Source: Ailanthus altissimus
Taxonomy: Eukaryota; Streptophyta; Magnoliopsida; Sapindales; Simaroubaceae
DNA: 64,000 nucleotides
Assembly (NCBI GenBank): GCA_946807835.1
Contig: OX327697.1
Location: 5,533,001 to 5,597,000 of the forward strand
Direction of reading: 5' to 3'
Shown: positions 12,969 to 23,775 of the stretch, piece after piece
Position numbering within the stretch: the stretch's first letter is position 1
Layout of the letters: each line of letters opens with the position of its first letter
The notes under the pieces: model-generated
Seen by the model: only the letters and a program-made list of their open reading frames with translations
Told to the model about the DNA's origin: nothing
The model's database searches: none
Made by a program: the position numbers and the translations under genes

Positions 12969-12992
12969 ATATATATATATATATATATATAT
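12969..12992. repeat. (AT)n microsatellite
   Basis: An uninterrupted AT dinucleotide run of about 12 units, flanked by caa and ttg so that the whole is palindromic. Confidence 0.9.
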
Positions 12993-15611
12993 TTGCAATA
13001 ATCAATTATAAATCATTATTACTTGTCTAAAAATCAAAAGTAATGATAAACGCTCCTCTAAAATTTGAGGTCACATCAATAGGCTTTGTTTGCTTTCATG
13101 AAATGCAGTTAGAAGATTGTTTTTTAGGTATTTCTAAAAATATAAGTAGTTGGGTGGACAATATTTTTCAAAAAAATTTCAAATCATTCATCTTCAGCGA
13201 ACATAAAATGTTGTTAACTAGCTTAACATATCTTGTTAATCCATCATGTATGTGCATTTGATTTTATTTGAATGCAACAAGATTTTCTTTAAGAGTATTT
13301 TGAGCAATTTGAACTTGATTCAGATCTTATAGAATATGTCTTTAAATAAATTGTTCTGCATATCGGTGGATGCTTTGGTGCCATATGAAGTTTTGTAGTT
13401 TAAAACTTTTATACAAAATTTATAAAAAATATTTTCTATAATTTAAAATAAGAGCCTTTAATGTAAAATAATTTTAAATATTTGATGTTTGACATTTTTT
13501 TTATATTTTTATATTTTAAATATTTTGAGTTATGTAAGCAGTTTAATCACTAGCAATCATGAAGTTTTAACATGTGAACGTGGTATATTTATATCAGTTT
13601 CCTCGTCATTGCTAAAATTAAAATTTTCTTCAAATTTATTACTCATAATATTAGGAGTTCGATATTGCATTGATAAATGAAAAAAAAAAAAAATTAGAAG
13701 CTGGATAAATGAAAAAGAAATTGAGAATGGTGAGTTGGTGACTGAGAGTTGAATGTGTGTTAATTAGAGTATTTGAGCAGAAATGGAGTTATGGAGTAGA
13801 GAGTTTGGAGAGAAATTGAGAGCTCAAGTGAGTGTTTGAGATCGAAGAATGAGAAGTGAGAACTGGGATAGAGAAATGTGCAGAATTTAGAGGATTAAAT
13901 ACCAAAAAAAAAAAAAAAATCATTTCACAAAATATGTGCTTGGATAGTTCAAAGTCTCGATAGTTAACTCGCAGTCTTCCAATCAAAAAACAACATCAAT
14001 GAATGAAGACGTGTAGATGCACTATTATGTGGTGAGAATTGTAACTTTTCATGAATTTTTCATTTGTCATTTAACGATGATATTTTGTTTAGTTTTTTTT
14101 TAAAAAATCGATGAATCAAATGATACTTTTATTCTAATTTTTTCAAAAATCAAAATCATGAAGCAATAGGCAGGTTTTTTTTTTGGCATACTAGCAATGT
14201 GACATAGCTTGCATGCAGGCTGTGGCTATGCGTACATAAAGCATATTTTTTTTAAATATAAAAAAATTTATTTATTTTTTATATTTTTAAATTCGGACTA
14301 TGCATATCTCCTGACGCTTATAAATACTGATTTTATAATCTTTCATTTCAAATATCACATTCTAATTCAATCTCTTTACTTGCTACAAGTGTATAATGAA
14401 TCGTAACCACACTTTGACAACAACAACAATCCTAAACCACGCCGAGACAATAACAACTTCATTCACCCACCGGACGACTTCAATCTTTTCACATTAGCAA
14501 TATAATGAAAATGATTTCAAAATTATATGATCACAGATTTAATACAAAGAGACAATGATCATGTTTTTACAACTTTGAATTATAGTCCTCTTTTATGGCC
14601 TATGATCGATTATTCGGCACTCTACAAAATGATTATCTATTTAGCATAATTGAAAAAAATATATATATTTTCAAGTTTAATAACTAAATTATGTTATTTT
14701 TATTTTTAGAATTAATTCTAATTTATTTAATGTTATTTTTGGAAAACTAAATTCTGTATTTTTTATATATATATGTTTACTAATTTACATAGACTTGTAA
14801 AGTGGGTTGTGCTATGTCGATATTGCCCAATAAATTTTGTGCTTACATGTGGGCGTTAGACAACAAGTTATGTTTAAGGATGACAATAAAGGGTAGGGGT
14901 GATGAGTAGGGGTAGGCAAAAAAAACTGATTTTTAAAAAAATCGAATCGAATCGAACCGGATTAGTTGGTTCGGTTCTAATGTCTAAAAATATTTGTATA
15001 GTTATTTTAGTACCGATTTTTGAAAATTTTCCATTCAATTTGGTTTTGTGTTATGAAAATTGAAAATCGAACCGAAGATAAAATTAGTCTTTTTAATATT
15101 TATTTTATAAATTAACACGTGGCATAATTATATTGAGTTCAAAACAAACTTATTGTGAGATAGGTTGTGGGAGAATATTAGTATATAAAATATTTATCCC
15201 TAACCCTAATTCTATAAACTTGTCATTTCAAAATGTAATAACTAAACTATACTTGTCATTTGGTTTAACAACTATCTAATAGACAATTTCTTTTTTCCAG
15301 CAACAAAAAAATATTTTCCTTATATCTCAAGAATCTCATAAGGTTCACAATGTGGATCAAGGATAATTTATAACAGAATTGAATTACAATCTCCTTAGCA
15401 ATATGATCCAAACATAAGTGAATTTTTAGCATAGTCTACAAATTTATAATTTGTGTTTTGATGTCAACAGAGTGATCTACACCAAATCCTCTAGATTCGA
15501 GACAAGTTTAGAATCATTTTTCTAATTTCTTTTTTGTCAAAATTTAGACAAAGTCTTATTTGTTTATATGACTTTTTTTAATCATCTTACTTAACTCATC
15601 ATGCTTCTGAC

Positions 15612-16088
15612 TAGGGGTGGGCAAAAAACCGAAAAACCGAACCGGACCCGAAAAACCGAACCGAATTGGTCGGTTCGGTTCGGTTTTTCTCTTGGTCGGT
15701 TCGGTTTTCGGTTTTTTATTTTAAAAACCGAAAAATTCGGTTCGGTTTTCGGTTCGGAAGGCCGAACCGAGAACCGAACCGAAAAAACCGAATTTAAAAA
15801 AAAATTAAAAAATTAAAAAATAAAAATAAAAAAAAATAAAAAAAAATAAAAAAAAATTAAAAAAAAATTAAAAAAAATTAAAAAAATTATAAAACCGAAT
15901 CGAACCGAACCGAACCGACCCAAACCGAACCGAAAAACCAAAACCCGAACCGAACCGAACCGGTTCGGTTCGGTTCGGTTTTTGATTTTTCGGTTCGGTT
16001 TTCGGTTTTATTTTTCAAAAACCGACCGGCTCGGTTCGGTTTTCGGTTCACACTAAAAACCGAACCGAACCGGATTTGCCCACCCCTA
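15612..16088. mobile_element. Young 477-bp hAT MITE, CCGAAC-repeat type
   Basis: It begins TAGGGGTGGGCAAA and ends with the inverse TTTGCCCACCCCTA. Perfect 8-bp target duplications CTTCTGAC flank it at 15604-15611 and 16089-16096. The body is almost entirely CCGAA/TTCGG pentamer-like repeats in both orientations plus an A-rich spacer (15792-15890), so the element is close to one imperfect palindrome. The 71-codon ORF across it only reads through the repeats and is not a gene. It belongs to the same family as the outer element but is much better preserved. Confidence 0.9.
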
Positions 16089-16442
16089 CTTCTGACACCA
16101 TTTTATTACACTTATATATCAACAAATATTTATTCAAATTTTGCGACCTATTGTCCCTTATAAATGATAAAATAAAACTCATTATTTTCTTTTTGCCTCA
16201 TAAGAACCGAGAAAAATATATTTAAACATACTTACACATATGCATCACAACTGTTATCATTTTTTTTAAAAAAGATTTCATTTAAACCATAAACTTCTTT
16301 TCTCACAACAACCAACCACCCGTTATTATTTATGTTTGAAAATTTTGCATTTAAAATTTAGTCTCTTTCTCTAATAATAAATAATAAAAAAATCTAACGG
16401 CACATATAGACTTTACATTGCAGCAACCTTTTTTTATTATTT

Positions 16443-16450
16443 TATAAATA
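16443..16450 (+). promoter_or_regulatory. TATA box kept upstream of the LOG pseudogene
   Basis: TATAAATA lies 67 bp before the pseudogene ATG, a normal plant spacing for TATA, transcription start and short leader. Its presence suggests the copy was made from genomic DNA of an intronless gene and not from an mRNA. Confidence 0.45.
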
Positions 16451-16509
16451 CATTATTTTGCATCTTTATACAAATTCAAAAACATTCAAAGATTAGGGTG
16501 AATGTAACA

Positions 16510-17165
16510 ATGGAGGAAATCTCAGCTCGTAGATTTACAAAAAATTGTGTCTTTTGTAGATCTAACCCTGAAAATACTAAAGAGTCTGTAAAATCTACAA
16601 AAAATCTTAGTAAGGTGTTAGTTGAGTGAAAGATACATTTAGTATATGGAGGAGGTAGCCGTGGGTTAATGGGGTCTGTGACAAAAGCTGCACAAAATAA
16701 AGGCAGTCGAGTTTTTTAAGTATCATTATAAAATCTTTAACTATTGAAAATATTATAGGAAAAACAATTAAGAATGAGTTACAAGTCTCATCTATGCACG
16801 AGCGGATGACACAAATGCTTAGGTATGTAGATGCCTTCATAGCTCTACTAGGAGGTCTTGGGACTTTAGAGGAAAATTTTCAAATTGCCTCATGGGCACA
16901 ATTATAAATCCATCAAAAACCTATTAGTTTGTTAAATGTTAATGACTTTTATAATGGGTTGTTATCTTTTCTTGACTATGTAGTGGAAAGACAATTCATT
17001 TCACTTCTAGCACGACGAATTCTCATTTCTGCTCCAACTGTTGATCAACTGATTGATCAATTACAGTCTTTTATCCCTCTGCCTGATCTAACATTGTATC
17101 AGTTAGATTGGTCTACTCATGACAGTGAGAAAAAGCGCAAAATAGATTTAAATCTTCGTCTGTAG
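16510..17165 (+). pseudogene. LOG-like cytokinin riboside 5'-monophosphate phosphoribohydrolase, broken
   Basis: The conceptual product aligns over the full length of a LOG enzyme, which releases active cytokinin base from its riboside monophosphate. Visible landmarks are CVFCRSNP near the N-terminus, the nucleotide-binding HLVYGGGSRGLMG, MHERMTQM, the active-site GGLGTLEE (family PGGYGTLEE, here preceded by Leu), LLNVNDFYNGLLSF and a C-terminal KKRKIDLNLRL. Three lesions break it: TGA at 16627, a frameshift near 16712-16717 that also brings a TAA at 16717, and TAA at 16905. The last 79 codons remain open to TAG at 17163. No introns interrupt it, whereas Arabidopsis LOG genes have several. 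It lies inside the hAT element, with a TATA box upstream and AATAAA downstream, so it looks like a captured gene that later decayed. Confidence 0.87.
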
Positions 17166-17234
17166 CCTCTATACTGTTATTTTGTTGTTGCCATTGTTAT
17201 TGTTGTTGTTTTTTTTGGGCAAGATTTCCTTTTT

Positions 17235-17240
17235 AATAAA
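17235..17240 (+). terminator. Poly(A) signal after the LOG pseudogene
   Basis: AATAAA about 70 bp after the pseudogene stop, following a T/G-rich stretch, in the arrangement of a plant 3'UTR. Confidence 0.35.
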
Positions 17241-17727
17241 AGTTGTTTCGATTGATGTTTTCAATACTCTACTTTTTTTATATTTGACATTGAGAAACTT
17301 GTCTCAATTTGCTCTATATTTTAGTGTTTAAGTTATACCTTTTTTCTAATCTTTATAGCTTTTAAAAAGACTATTTATGGTATGTAATAAATTTAGAGTT
17401 AATATGAAATTTGAGTATTTTTTTTTTCAGAATTTCATTATTAGCTAAAAATTAAGCTTTATTCAATAACTGGGTTTCAGTCCACTGCAAAATTTTTCTC
17501 TAAGTATATAAATATACAGAATAAAATGGGCTTAAATAAAAATTCAATTTTAAAGCCTAACCTAACATTTGGAGACTGAACTGTACCAAATCGGTTTGGT
17601 CCGATTCGGTTCTAATATAACTTTTTTTTTATCTGGTTCATATTTATAAAAAACCGAATTTATTCAGTTTAGTTCAATTTTTAAAAAAACCGAACCGAAC
17701 CGATTCGTGCCCACCCCTAGTGATGAG

Positions 17728-20700
17728 AGGCCTTTTTTTTATACTGTCTTGTTTTTTATTTTAAACTTTATTTCCTACTCTATTCCCTACAAAATTTCAA
17801 GGGGCAAGAATGGGAAATCCCCTTGCAGGAAATACCTTTCCCATTTTTGCTCTATTTTCTCATTTTCTATTTATTAATATTAAATATTAATTTATATTTA
17901 TAAACTTTAACAATATAAAATTTTAATCTATATTGTGATTATAAAAAAAGTGTCAAACTAATGAACTAAAATAAAATATTAATATCTTTCAATAACGTGA
18001 ATAATAATTAGTGAAAATATTTTAAATAAATATCCAACATAAAAAGTAGAAAAAAATAAGAATTCAAAAAATGGTGTAGTACCTAACATTATTAATTTTT
18101 CTGTTAATTGCTTTATATTTTTATTAAAATCAATGGTTATCCAATTAAAAAATAATAGTCTTTGTCGTTTACAATAAAAAACATAAATTTTAGACTTTTT
18201 TTATTATATTTTCTATTAATAAACATATATTGTTAAAATATTTTCTAGTTAAATATAAAAATTATAAAATTAAAAAAATAAATTTTTTAATATATAAATA
18301 TATATACTAAAAAAAATTACATTTAATATATTCATATAAAATTGAGCGGATGGAGTGAGAAGGCTTAATATATCCCATTTACACCTCATTAATAATTCGG
18401 AGAACTTAATCTAAATTACAACAAAGATGCATACTCATTAAAGGGGTGGTAAAACATTCCCACTCAAAAAAGATCTGAAACGAATTTAATGCGAACCCAC
18501 TTTGGTGATTTATCAAGTATCAATCTCACAAATTTACATAGAAAAATTGTTATAGACAAAGGCTACCAAACATGGAGGATTTCGTCTAATAAAAGCTGGG
18601 TGGTTTGTCGATATTAAAAATTTGGATTACTAGATCAAAGTGTTTAGAATTTGGATTGCTAAATCAGATTGTTAAGAATTCATATTGTTAGATTAAAGTG
18701 GCTTTGGCTATTGTCATTAAAGATTGGTTTTGCCAACAAAGACATCATATTGGTAATGGTAAGGGAGTAAATTTGGGACTTTTTAAAATGGAAAGTTCCG
18801 TGATTCTTTTTTAAAATCTCTAAGCCATGAAAGAATTAAAAAATATGCCAATCACTTAAGATTACTATTCACCACAGACCTATTTTAGCGATTGCATCAC
18901 TAAACCCATGCTTGAGTAGTTGAGGTCCCTCAACTTGCAAAACAATAATAACAGAGAGATGAAAAATTACATTTTAAGAAGAAATTAGGAATGACCTCAA
19001 TAATGGCCATTAGAATATAGATAAAATAAATAATAAAAACTAACTTTTGTGCTTATTAGATGAGATGAGATCAGATGAGAGGAGACTGAGATGAGAGGAA
19101 AGTAGATAGACTTAAGAGAGACGATGTGATTATAGTTTGAAGAGTAGAGATAACGAGATTTAAACCAAAAAAAATTGGGTTTCGAATTGAGTTTTTTCTG
19201 GTCTAGAAAAATCTGAACTTGATTGAGACCCTAAAAAATAAATAAAACTTGAACTCAGATTCAGAAGAAAAAAAAATTCTTCAAGTCTTTTTGAATTTGG
19301 GTTTTCAGATTTTTTTGAATATAAATTTGGATTCTTATTTTTTTGCCATTCCTAACTATACCTACTTGCATGCAAGACCTTATATATTGGGCTCGCTGCT
19401 AAAGGCAATTGCTTGTTGCTATATGAATTTGAAGTTTTTTTTTTACCTAGATTAATCCAACAACTTTTTTTCTTTGCATTTAATCCTTTAAATTTTGCAC
19501 ACCTCTTCTCTATCTTAATTCTCATAGTTCATTTCTCAATCTTAAGCACTCACGTGAGCTCTTAATTTCTCTTTAGACTCTTGGTTCTATAACTTGAATA
19601 TTTCATCACACTCGAACTTGTACCAAATTTGTTGTGATTTTTAACTTTGTATACTAAATCAGGCCTAAATCTGTTTCAAATATTACAAATCTTTTTCAAC
19701 AAGAACAAATTTTAATAAATTTGCGAGTTTGTGGGTCATTTTTCCATCCCTAAACCTAACCATTTTACTTTTATGCTTAGGTTGGCCCAACATAGCATAC
19801 TTTATATTTCTAAGTTGGATTTTTATTTTTATCATTCTTTCAAGAAAAGTATTGTTTATTATTGATATAAAATAATCTACAATTTATGTACATTTTTATT
19901 GTTTAAAACTGATTAAATGTCAAATCCAATGTTATTACAATTTGGTTTAAGGGTTGCAAGATCGAATAATAATCCAATGTTTATTATCGATATATTTCTA
20001 ACTATAAATAGTAGTTTTTATTATAAATGTATAGAAAAAGAATATTTGAACTCTTAAAAGTTTAAGAAATAAATATGCAGACCTTAGTAGTTTTAGAAAT
20101 CTCATTGACACTCTTTTTAGGTAACGATTTTATAAAATAAAATTTTAATGAATATTAAAATTTAAAACTATTAAAACGTGCCACGTGTCTTTTTATTTTT
20201 AAAAGCCTATTAATAACTGACACGTGTACATTGTATAATGTACTCACATCACCATTTCTAATTAACATAATAACTTATGACAAATTTGTCAATGTACAAT
20301 TAAATGAGATTTTCAATTAAATTTAACGAAATTTGACTAACGGACTAAGACAAAATTGAATTTTTTAAAACTCATTGGATAAAATTGAGAATTAAGTCAA
20401 ACTCGTGAAATAAAAATGTCCTTATCCCTATATGAGAAGCTACAATTTAGGAAATTTTATTTTCCTTTTTATAGGTGATTAAAAAAATATTGATACGTAA
20501 GAACTAATGAATTACATATATCTCCACATTTGTATAATATTATTCATTTTAAATTTAAACTCTCGTGGATTTGTTCTTACGTTTTATTCTAAAAGGTATC
20601 GTATTAATTGAGATGTTGTTCATACCTTATAATTAGAAAAATAGTAAAAATAACAATTTGTAATTTTACTTTTGCCATAAAATAAAATTATATTAAATTC

Positions 20701-20842
20701 TTTAATCGCTGTCTTTTCTTCTCGTTGAAGCCACGACGACGACAACCAATCTTGAACGGCTTACATTTCACTCATTTTTGTAATCCAACTTCTCACAACA
20801 AACAGAAATAAACAATATTGCATTTCATTTAAGACATCAATA
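17728..20842. other. Intergenic region with old repeats
   Basis: No gene is seen. The flanks of the hAT element (14878-14898 and 17728-17870) belong to an older repeat with gggtaggggt and ggggcaagaatggg words. The area 19150-19360 and a phrase near 19750 (ttccatccctaaacc) resemble ends of other decayed elements. The area 20040-20110 resembles one arm of the inverted repeat found in the TBL intron at 55985-56265. Confidence 0.4.
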
Positions 20843-22560
20843 TGTTAAGCTTGGATCCTAATTGCACCAAAATGGATTGACAAAATTATAATTGTTTGCA
20901 TTGGATTTTGGCTTACAATGGACCAAAGTATTCAGTCCGTAAGGCACAAGACCTCAAACCACAAAAGCTTTAAAAGGATCTCGACCCATAAGACCCACAA
21001 AAAGTCCTTAAAACAACCCTCTCCAAACTAGTCAAAACAATGGTCGAAGCCTAATTATCTTGTTCGATCAGACTCCAAAGGAGAAAAGACAAATTCACAC
21101 ATTCCGAGTTAGTCAGAACAATTGTTGAAATTCAACAACCCTGTTTGAGTAGAGTCTCAGAAGAGAACTACGCTCTCTTTGACCTAGTCAGAGCAATTGT
21201 TAAAGTCCAACTACCCTACTTGATTAGACTCACTACTCCTACAATTGGTCAGAATAATGTCACAAATCGACCATCCTGTTTGACTAGGCTCTAAACAAGG
21301 GAAAATAACTTATACTTATATTGAGTAGGGAAAGGTTAAAATACAACCACCTCGAAAGATCAAAAGAAGTTCTTAAAAAAAAACTTAACATACAAGAGAT
21401 GTAGAGAGTTGTGGATAAAGTCAAGTTTATTAAGAAAAAATCTCTAAATTTTAGGAACATTCCTAAAAGCACGATATAAACCCTATTAAGATAAGTAAAA
21501 TTCAATACAATTTCAAAAAAGCTCTGATAGCAGAATCTTTAAAAAAATATACATAAGACTTTTATATTAAGAAAGATTATAAGAGTTAGAGGTCAAACCC
21601 ACATCCTCACCCTATAAATAAATGAAAAAAATGGGATAAGAGATCATCGAATATGATTAAATATATCTTAGAGTCGCAAAGCTAGTGTAAAAGAGCGAAC
21701 TTTATGATACTTACATGAGAACATAAGAAAGACACCTAAAAGTATATAGCAAACAACCATCTTTGCTCATTTCTATTGTCTTGCTTTATTCTTTCTGCAG
21801 ACCCTTCCTGACTTAAGCATTAAAGTGCCTATGTCAAAAATACTTTCAGTGTGGCTTTGCTTTTTCTCTAATTGTGGGATTCTTGTTAGACGTAATAGTA
21901 GCGGAGAAAGAGTAGTTCAATTGGTCCAGCTTTTGATCACATCATTGCCTTCTAAGCAAAACTTTTCAAAAAAAATAAATTTAACTTATTGACTCTTAGG
22001 TTAACAAATTTTGGGGTCAACAACAATAAAAGGGGAAAAAATGAATTTTAATTTCTTGATTTTGAAATTTTCATTTGTCGAGGAATATGAACAAAAAAAA
22101 GAAGAAGAAGAGAAACCCACCTTGCCCACGGTAAAAGAAATCGACTCATCTTAAGAAATAATCCCAAAAGTCTTTTTAATGGAAGATTTTGCTGAGAAAG
22201 CAGTCATGGAGGAAGATGGTGATGAAAGCACTAAGGCCAACCTTGAGGAGACTTAGAAGTTGATAAAAGAAGCACAAGGTAAGGATTCAAGGCCATAGCT
22301 GAAAAAGAGAGACACTTGGGGCATGCCATCTCGAGCAGTGGAGGCAGTGGCAGTGGAGGCAGTAACAAATGATGATGAAAATGAGATCAGAAAATTTGGG
22401 CTGAGCATAAATTGAGGAAATCTAATACTTTCAATGATAAGACTTCATTGAAGAGGGAAAAATCAATGAGTTAGATGAGCTGAATCAACGAGTTAAAGCC
22501 TTTATGAAGAAAATCAACAATGAGATGAGATTGCAAAGGTTGGAATCTAATTAGTGTTAC
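20843..22560 (+). mobile_element. Ty3/gypsy retrotransposon remnant (5' LTR and start of internal region)
   Basis: The end of the presumed LTR carries the gypsy-like phrase ctgacttaagcattaaagtgcc (21808-21829). It is followed near 21866 by a decayed primer-site region (attgtgggattcttgttag, compare TGGCGCCGTCTGTGGGAA). Downstream, 22080-22540 is Glu/Lys-rich coding-like sequence with many stops, as in a ruined gag. The left limit (tgttaagc at 20843) is a guess and no second LTR is seen, so this is a truncated relic. Confidence 0.5.
21022..21297. repeat. Four imperfect ~70-bp tandem repeats in the gypsy LTR
   Basis: Four successive units share a core like ctagtcagaacaattgtt..aa..ccaac..ccctgtttgattagactc, starting near 21027, 21109, 21181 and 21247. 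They lie within the presumed LTR, where tandem repeats often sit near the enhancer region. Confidence 0.6.
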
Positions 22561-22747
22561 ATGGAAATGGTTAATCAAGGGGTTTAATTAGTTCTTTTAA
22601 ATAATTTTAATTAATTAGTAATAACAAATTGATTTTGGATGTTGAGAAAACATTTAATGATCATGAATTATTGTCTTAGGCTTCAACTAATGTTGTAGCC
22701 ATTTCTTAATTCTTTTATTTTTCAAAATTCAAAGTGAGAATTAATTG

Positions 22748-22810
22748 CTGGAATAGCTTAGTTGACTAAAACATGTGATTGTTAACAACAAGGTCTAAGG
22801 TTTAAGCTTT
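22748..22810 (+). repeat. tRNA-like fragment, possible SINE head
   Basis: A box-A-like TAGCTTAGTTGACTAAAACATG is followed about 35 bp later by a box-B-like GGTCTAAGGTTTAAGC and then a T run. This is the layout of a tRNA-derived SINE promoter. There is no acceptor stem, so it is not a functional tRNA gene. Confidence 0.35.
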
Positions 22811-22904
22811 TTTTTTAGCATTTAATTAAATTTAAACTTTTTTCTTTAAATAAGAGCATAATTGTATTTTTATTGTTTTATCTATTTTGTAGTTAAAATA
22901 TATA

Positions 22905-23100
22905 GAAATTGTTATTTGACAAGAGTGCCAATGGACTTTTAAAATCATTGAGGTTTGTATGTCTCTTTCTTAAAACTTGTATTTTTACTAGCTTTACCCG
23001 TTTTTTTGTTAAATAAATAGAAACCGTTACTTAACAAGAGTGTCGATGAGATTTTTAAAATAATTAGAGTTTGTATGTTCTTTTCTTAAAACCTTGAAAA
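22905..23100. repeat. Tandem duplication of a ~110-bp unit
   Basis: Two copies share the phrase tagaaa..gttacttaacaagagtg followed by ttttaaaat..ag.gtttgtatgt. The same motif occurs as one arm of the inverted repeat at 55985-56265, which suggests relic MITE arms. Confidence 0.5.
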
Positions 23101-23499
23101 TCCATGTCTTTTTCCTTGAACATATCTATTGATTTAATTTTATTGATGCATATCATAAATTTTTGTGTGTAGAAATTTACACAAAGAATACCACAGTATC
23201 ATATTATGCATATACTTCAAATGCTTTAACTTTAACTTTTTCAATCAAGATTATAACAAATAAAGTATAGGGACCTATGACACAAACGATTGACTACCCT
23301 AATAAAGTAAACTTTAGGTGAAATTTATTCTTTCTTGTCATAAAACAAATACATATTCTAAGATAAAATCAGTAACTTTAAGAAGGACTAAAATTAACAA
23401 AGCAACCACTTTAAATCTAAATTTGAGTGGTACAAATTATAAAATTTTAAATAAGTATTAAATTAAAACAATCAACAAAAATTAAAGCATATTTATTGA

Positions 23500-23775
23500 A
23501 AAAAAAATATGTATATGCAAATTGCATAACCATTATAAAAAAAAAAAAGAATGTTGTTATAATTAAATTTGATAAAAAAATTTACTTCTTAGCTGACACG
23601 CTAACATAAGAGGTCACTAATATAAGAGGTCAAATGTGAAGGCATAAAAAAATATGAATATGCAAATTATATAACCATTATAAAAAAAGGAATGTTGTTA
23701 TAATTAGATTCGATAAAGGAATTCACTTCTTAACCGACACACTAACCTAAGAGGTCAAATGTGAAGGCACAAAAA
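23500..23775. repeat. Tandem duplication of a ~135-bp unit
   Basis: Two adjacent copies share aatatg.atatgcaaatt, aaccattataaaaaaa, gaatgttgttataatta, ttcacttctta.c.gacac and agaggtcaaatgtgaaggca. The first copy also holds an extra internal repeat of the ataagaggtca word. Confidence 0.72.

Larger units (their letters stand above)
11804..14898. other. Intergenic region, AT-rich with degenerate repeats
   Basis: No gene is supported. It holds the 3'UTR of the BRCT-RING gene, a G/C-rich repeat remnant (12120-12350), an (AT)n tract, poly(A) runs near 13680 and 13898, and short ORFs without motifs. The segment 13040-13700 may be decayed transposase coding on the minus strand, but no domain could be confirmed. 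Confidence 0.45.
14907..17719. mobile_element. Non-autonomous hAT-type element carrying a LOG gene copy
   Basis: The left end reads TAGGGGTAGGCAA and the right end is its near-exact inverse (TGCCCACCCCTA). Identical 8-bp direct repeats GTGATGAG flank it at 14899-14906 and 17720-17727. An 8-bp duplication and short inverted ends are hAT hallmarks. Both subterminal regions carry decayed CCGAA/TTCGG repeats like those of the younger copy nested inside. No transposase ORF is visible. Between the ends lie a LOG-like pseudogene with TATA box and poly(A) signal (about 16440-17240) and the nested 477-bp element. The shared target duplication argues that all of this moved as one unit, before the inner insertion. 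Confidence 0.78.

Noticed and set aside
13040..13700. Transposase coding on the minus strand
   Set aside because: A few peptide words looked hAT-like, but no conserved block could be aligned and stops are frequent.
15200..15213. Telomere-like ccctaaccctaa
   Set aside because: Fewer than two full units; a chance match with no extended array.
15601..15816. 71-codon ORF rich in Lys, Thr, Glu and Phe-Gly
   Set aside because: It is a reading of the CCGAA/TTCGG repeats of the hAT MITE, not a gene.
22748..22810. A functional tRNA gene
   Set aside because: Box-A- and box-B-like motifs are present, but there is no pairing acceptor stem or proper anticodon arm. At most it is a tRNA-derived repeat.
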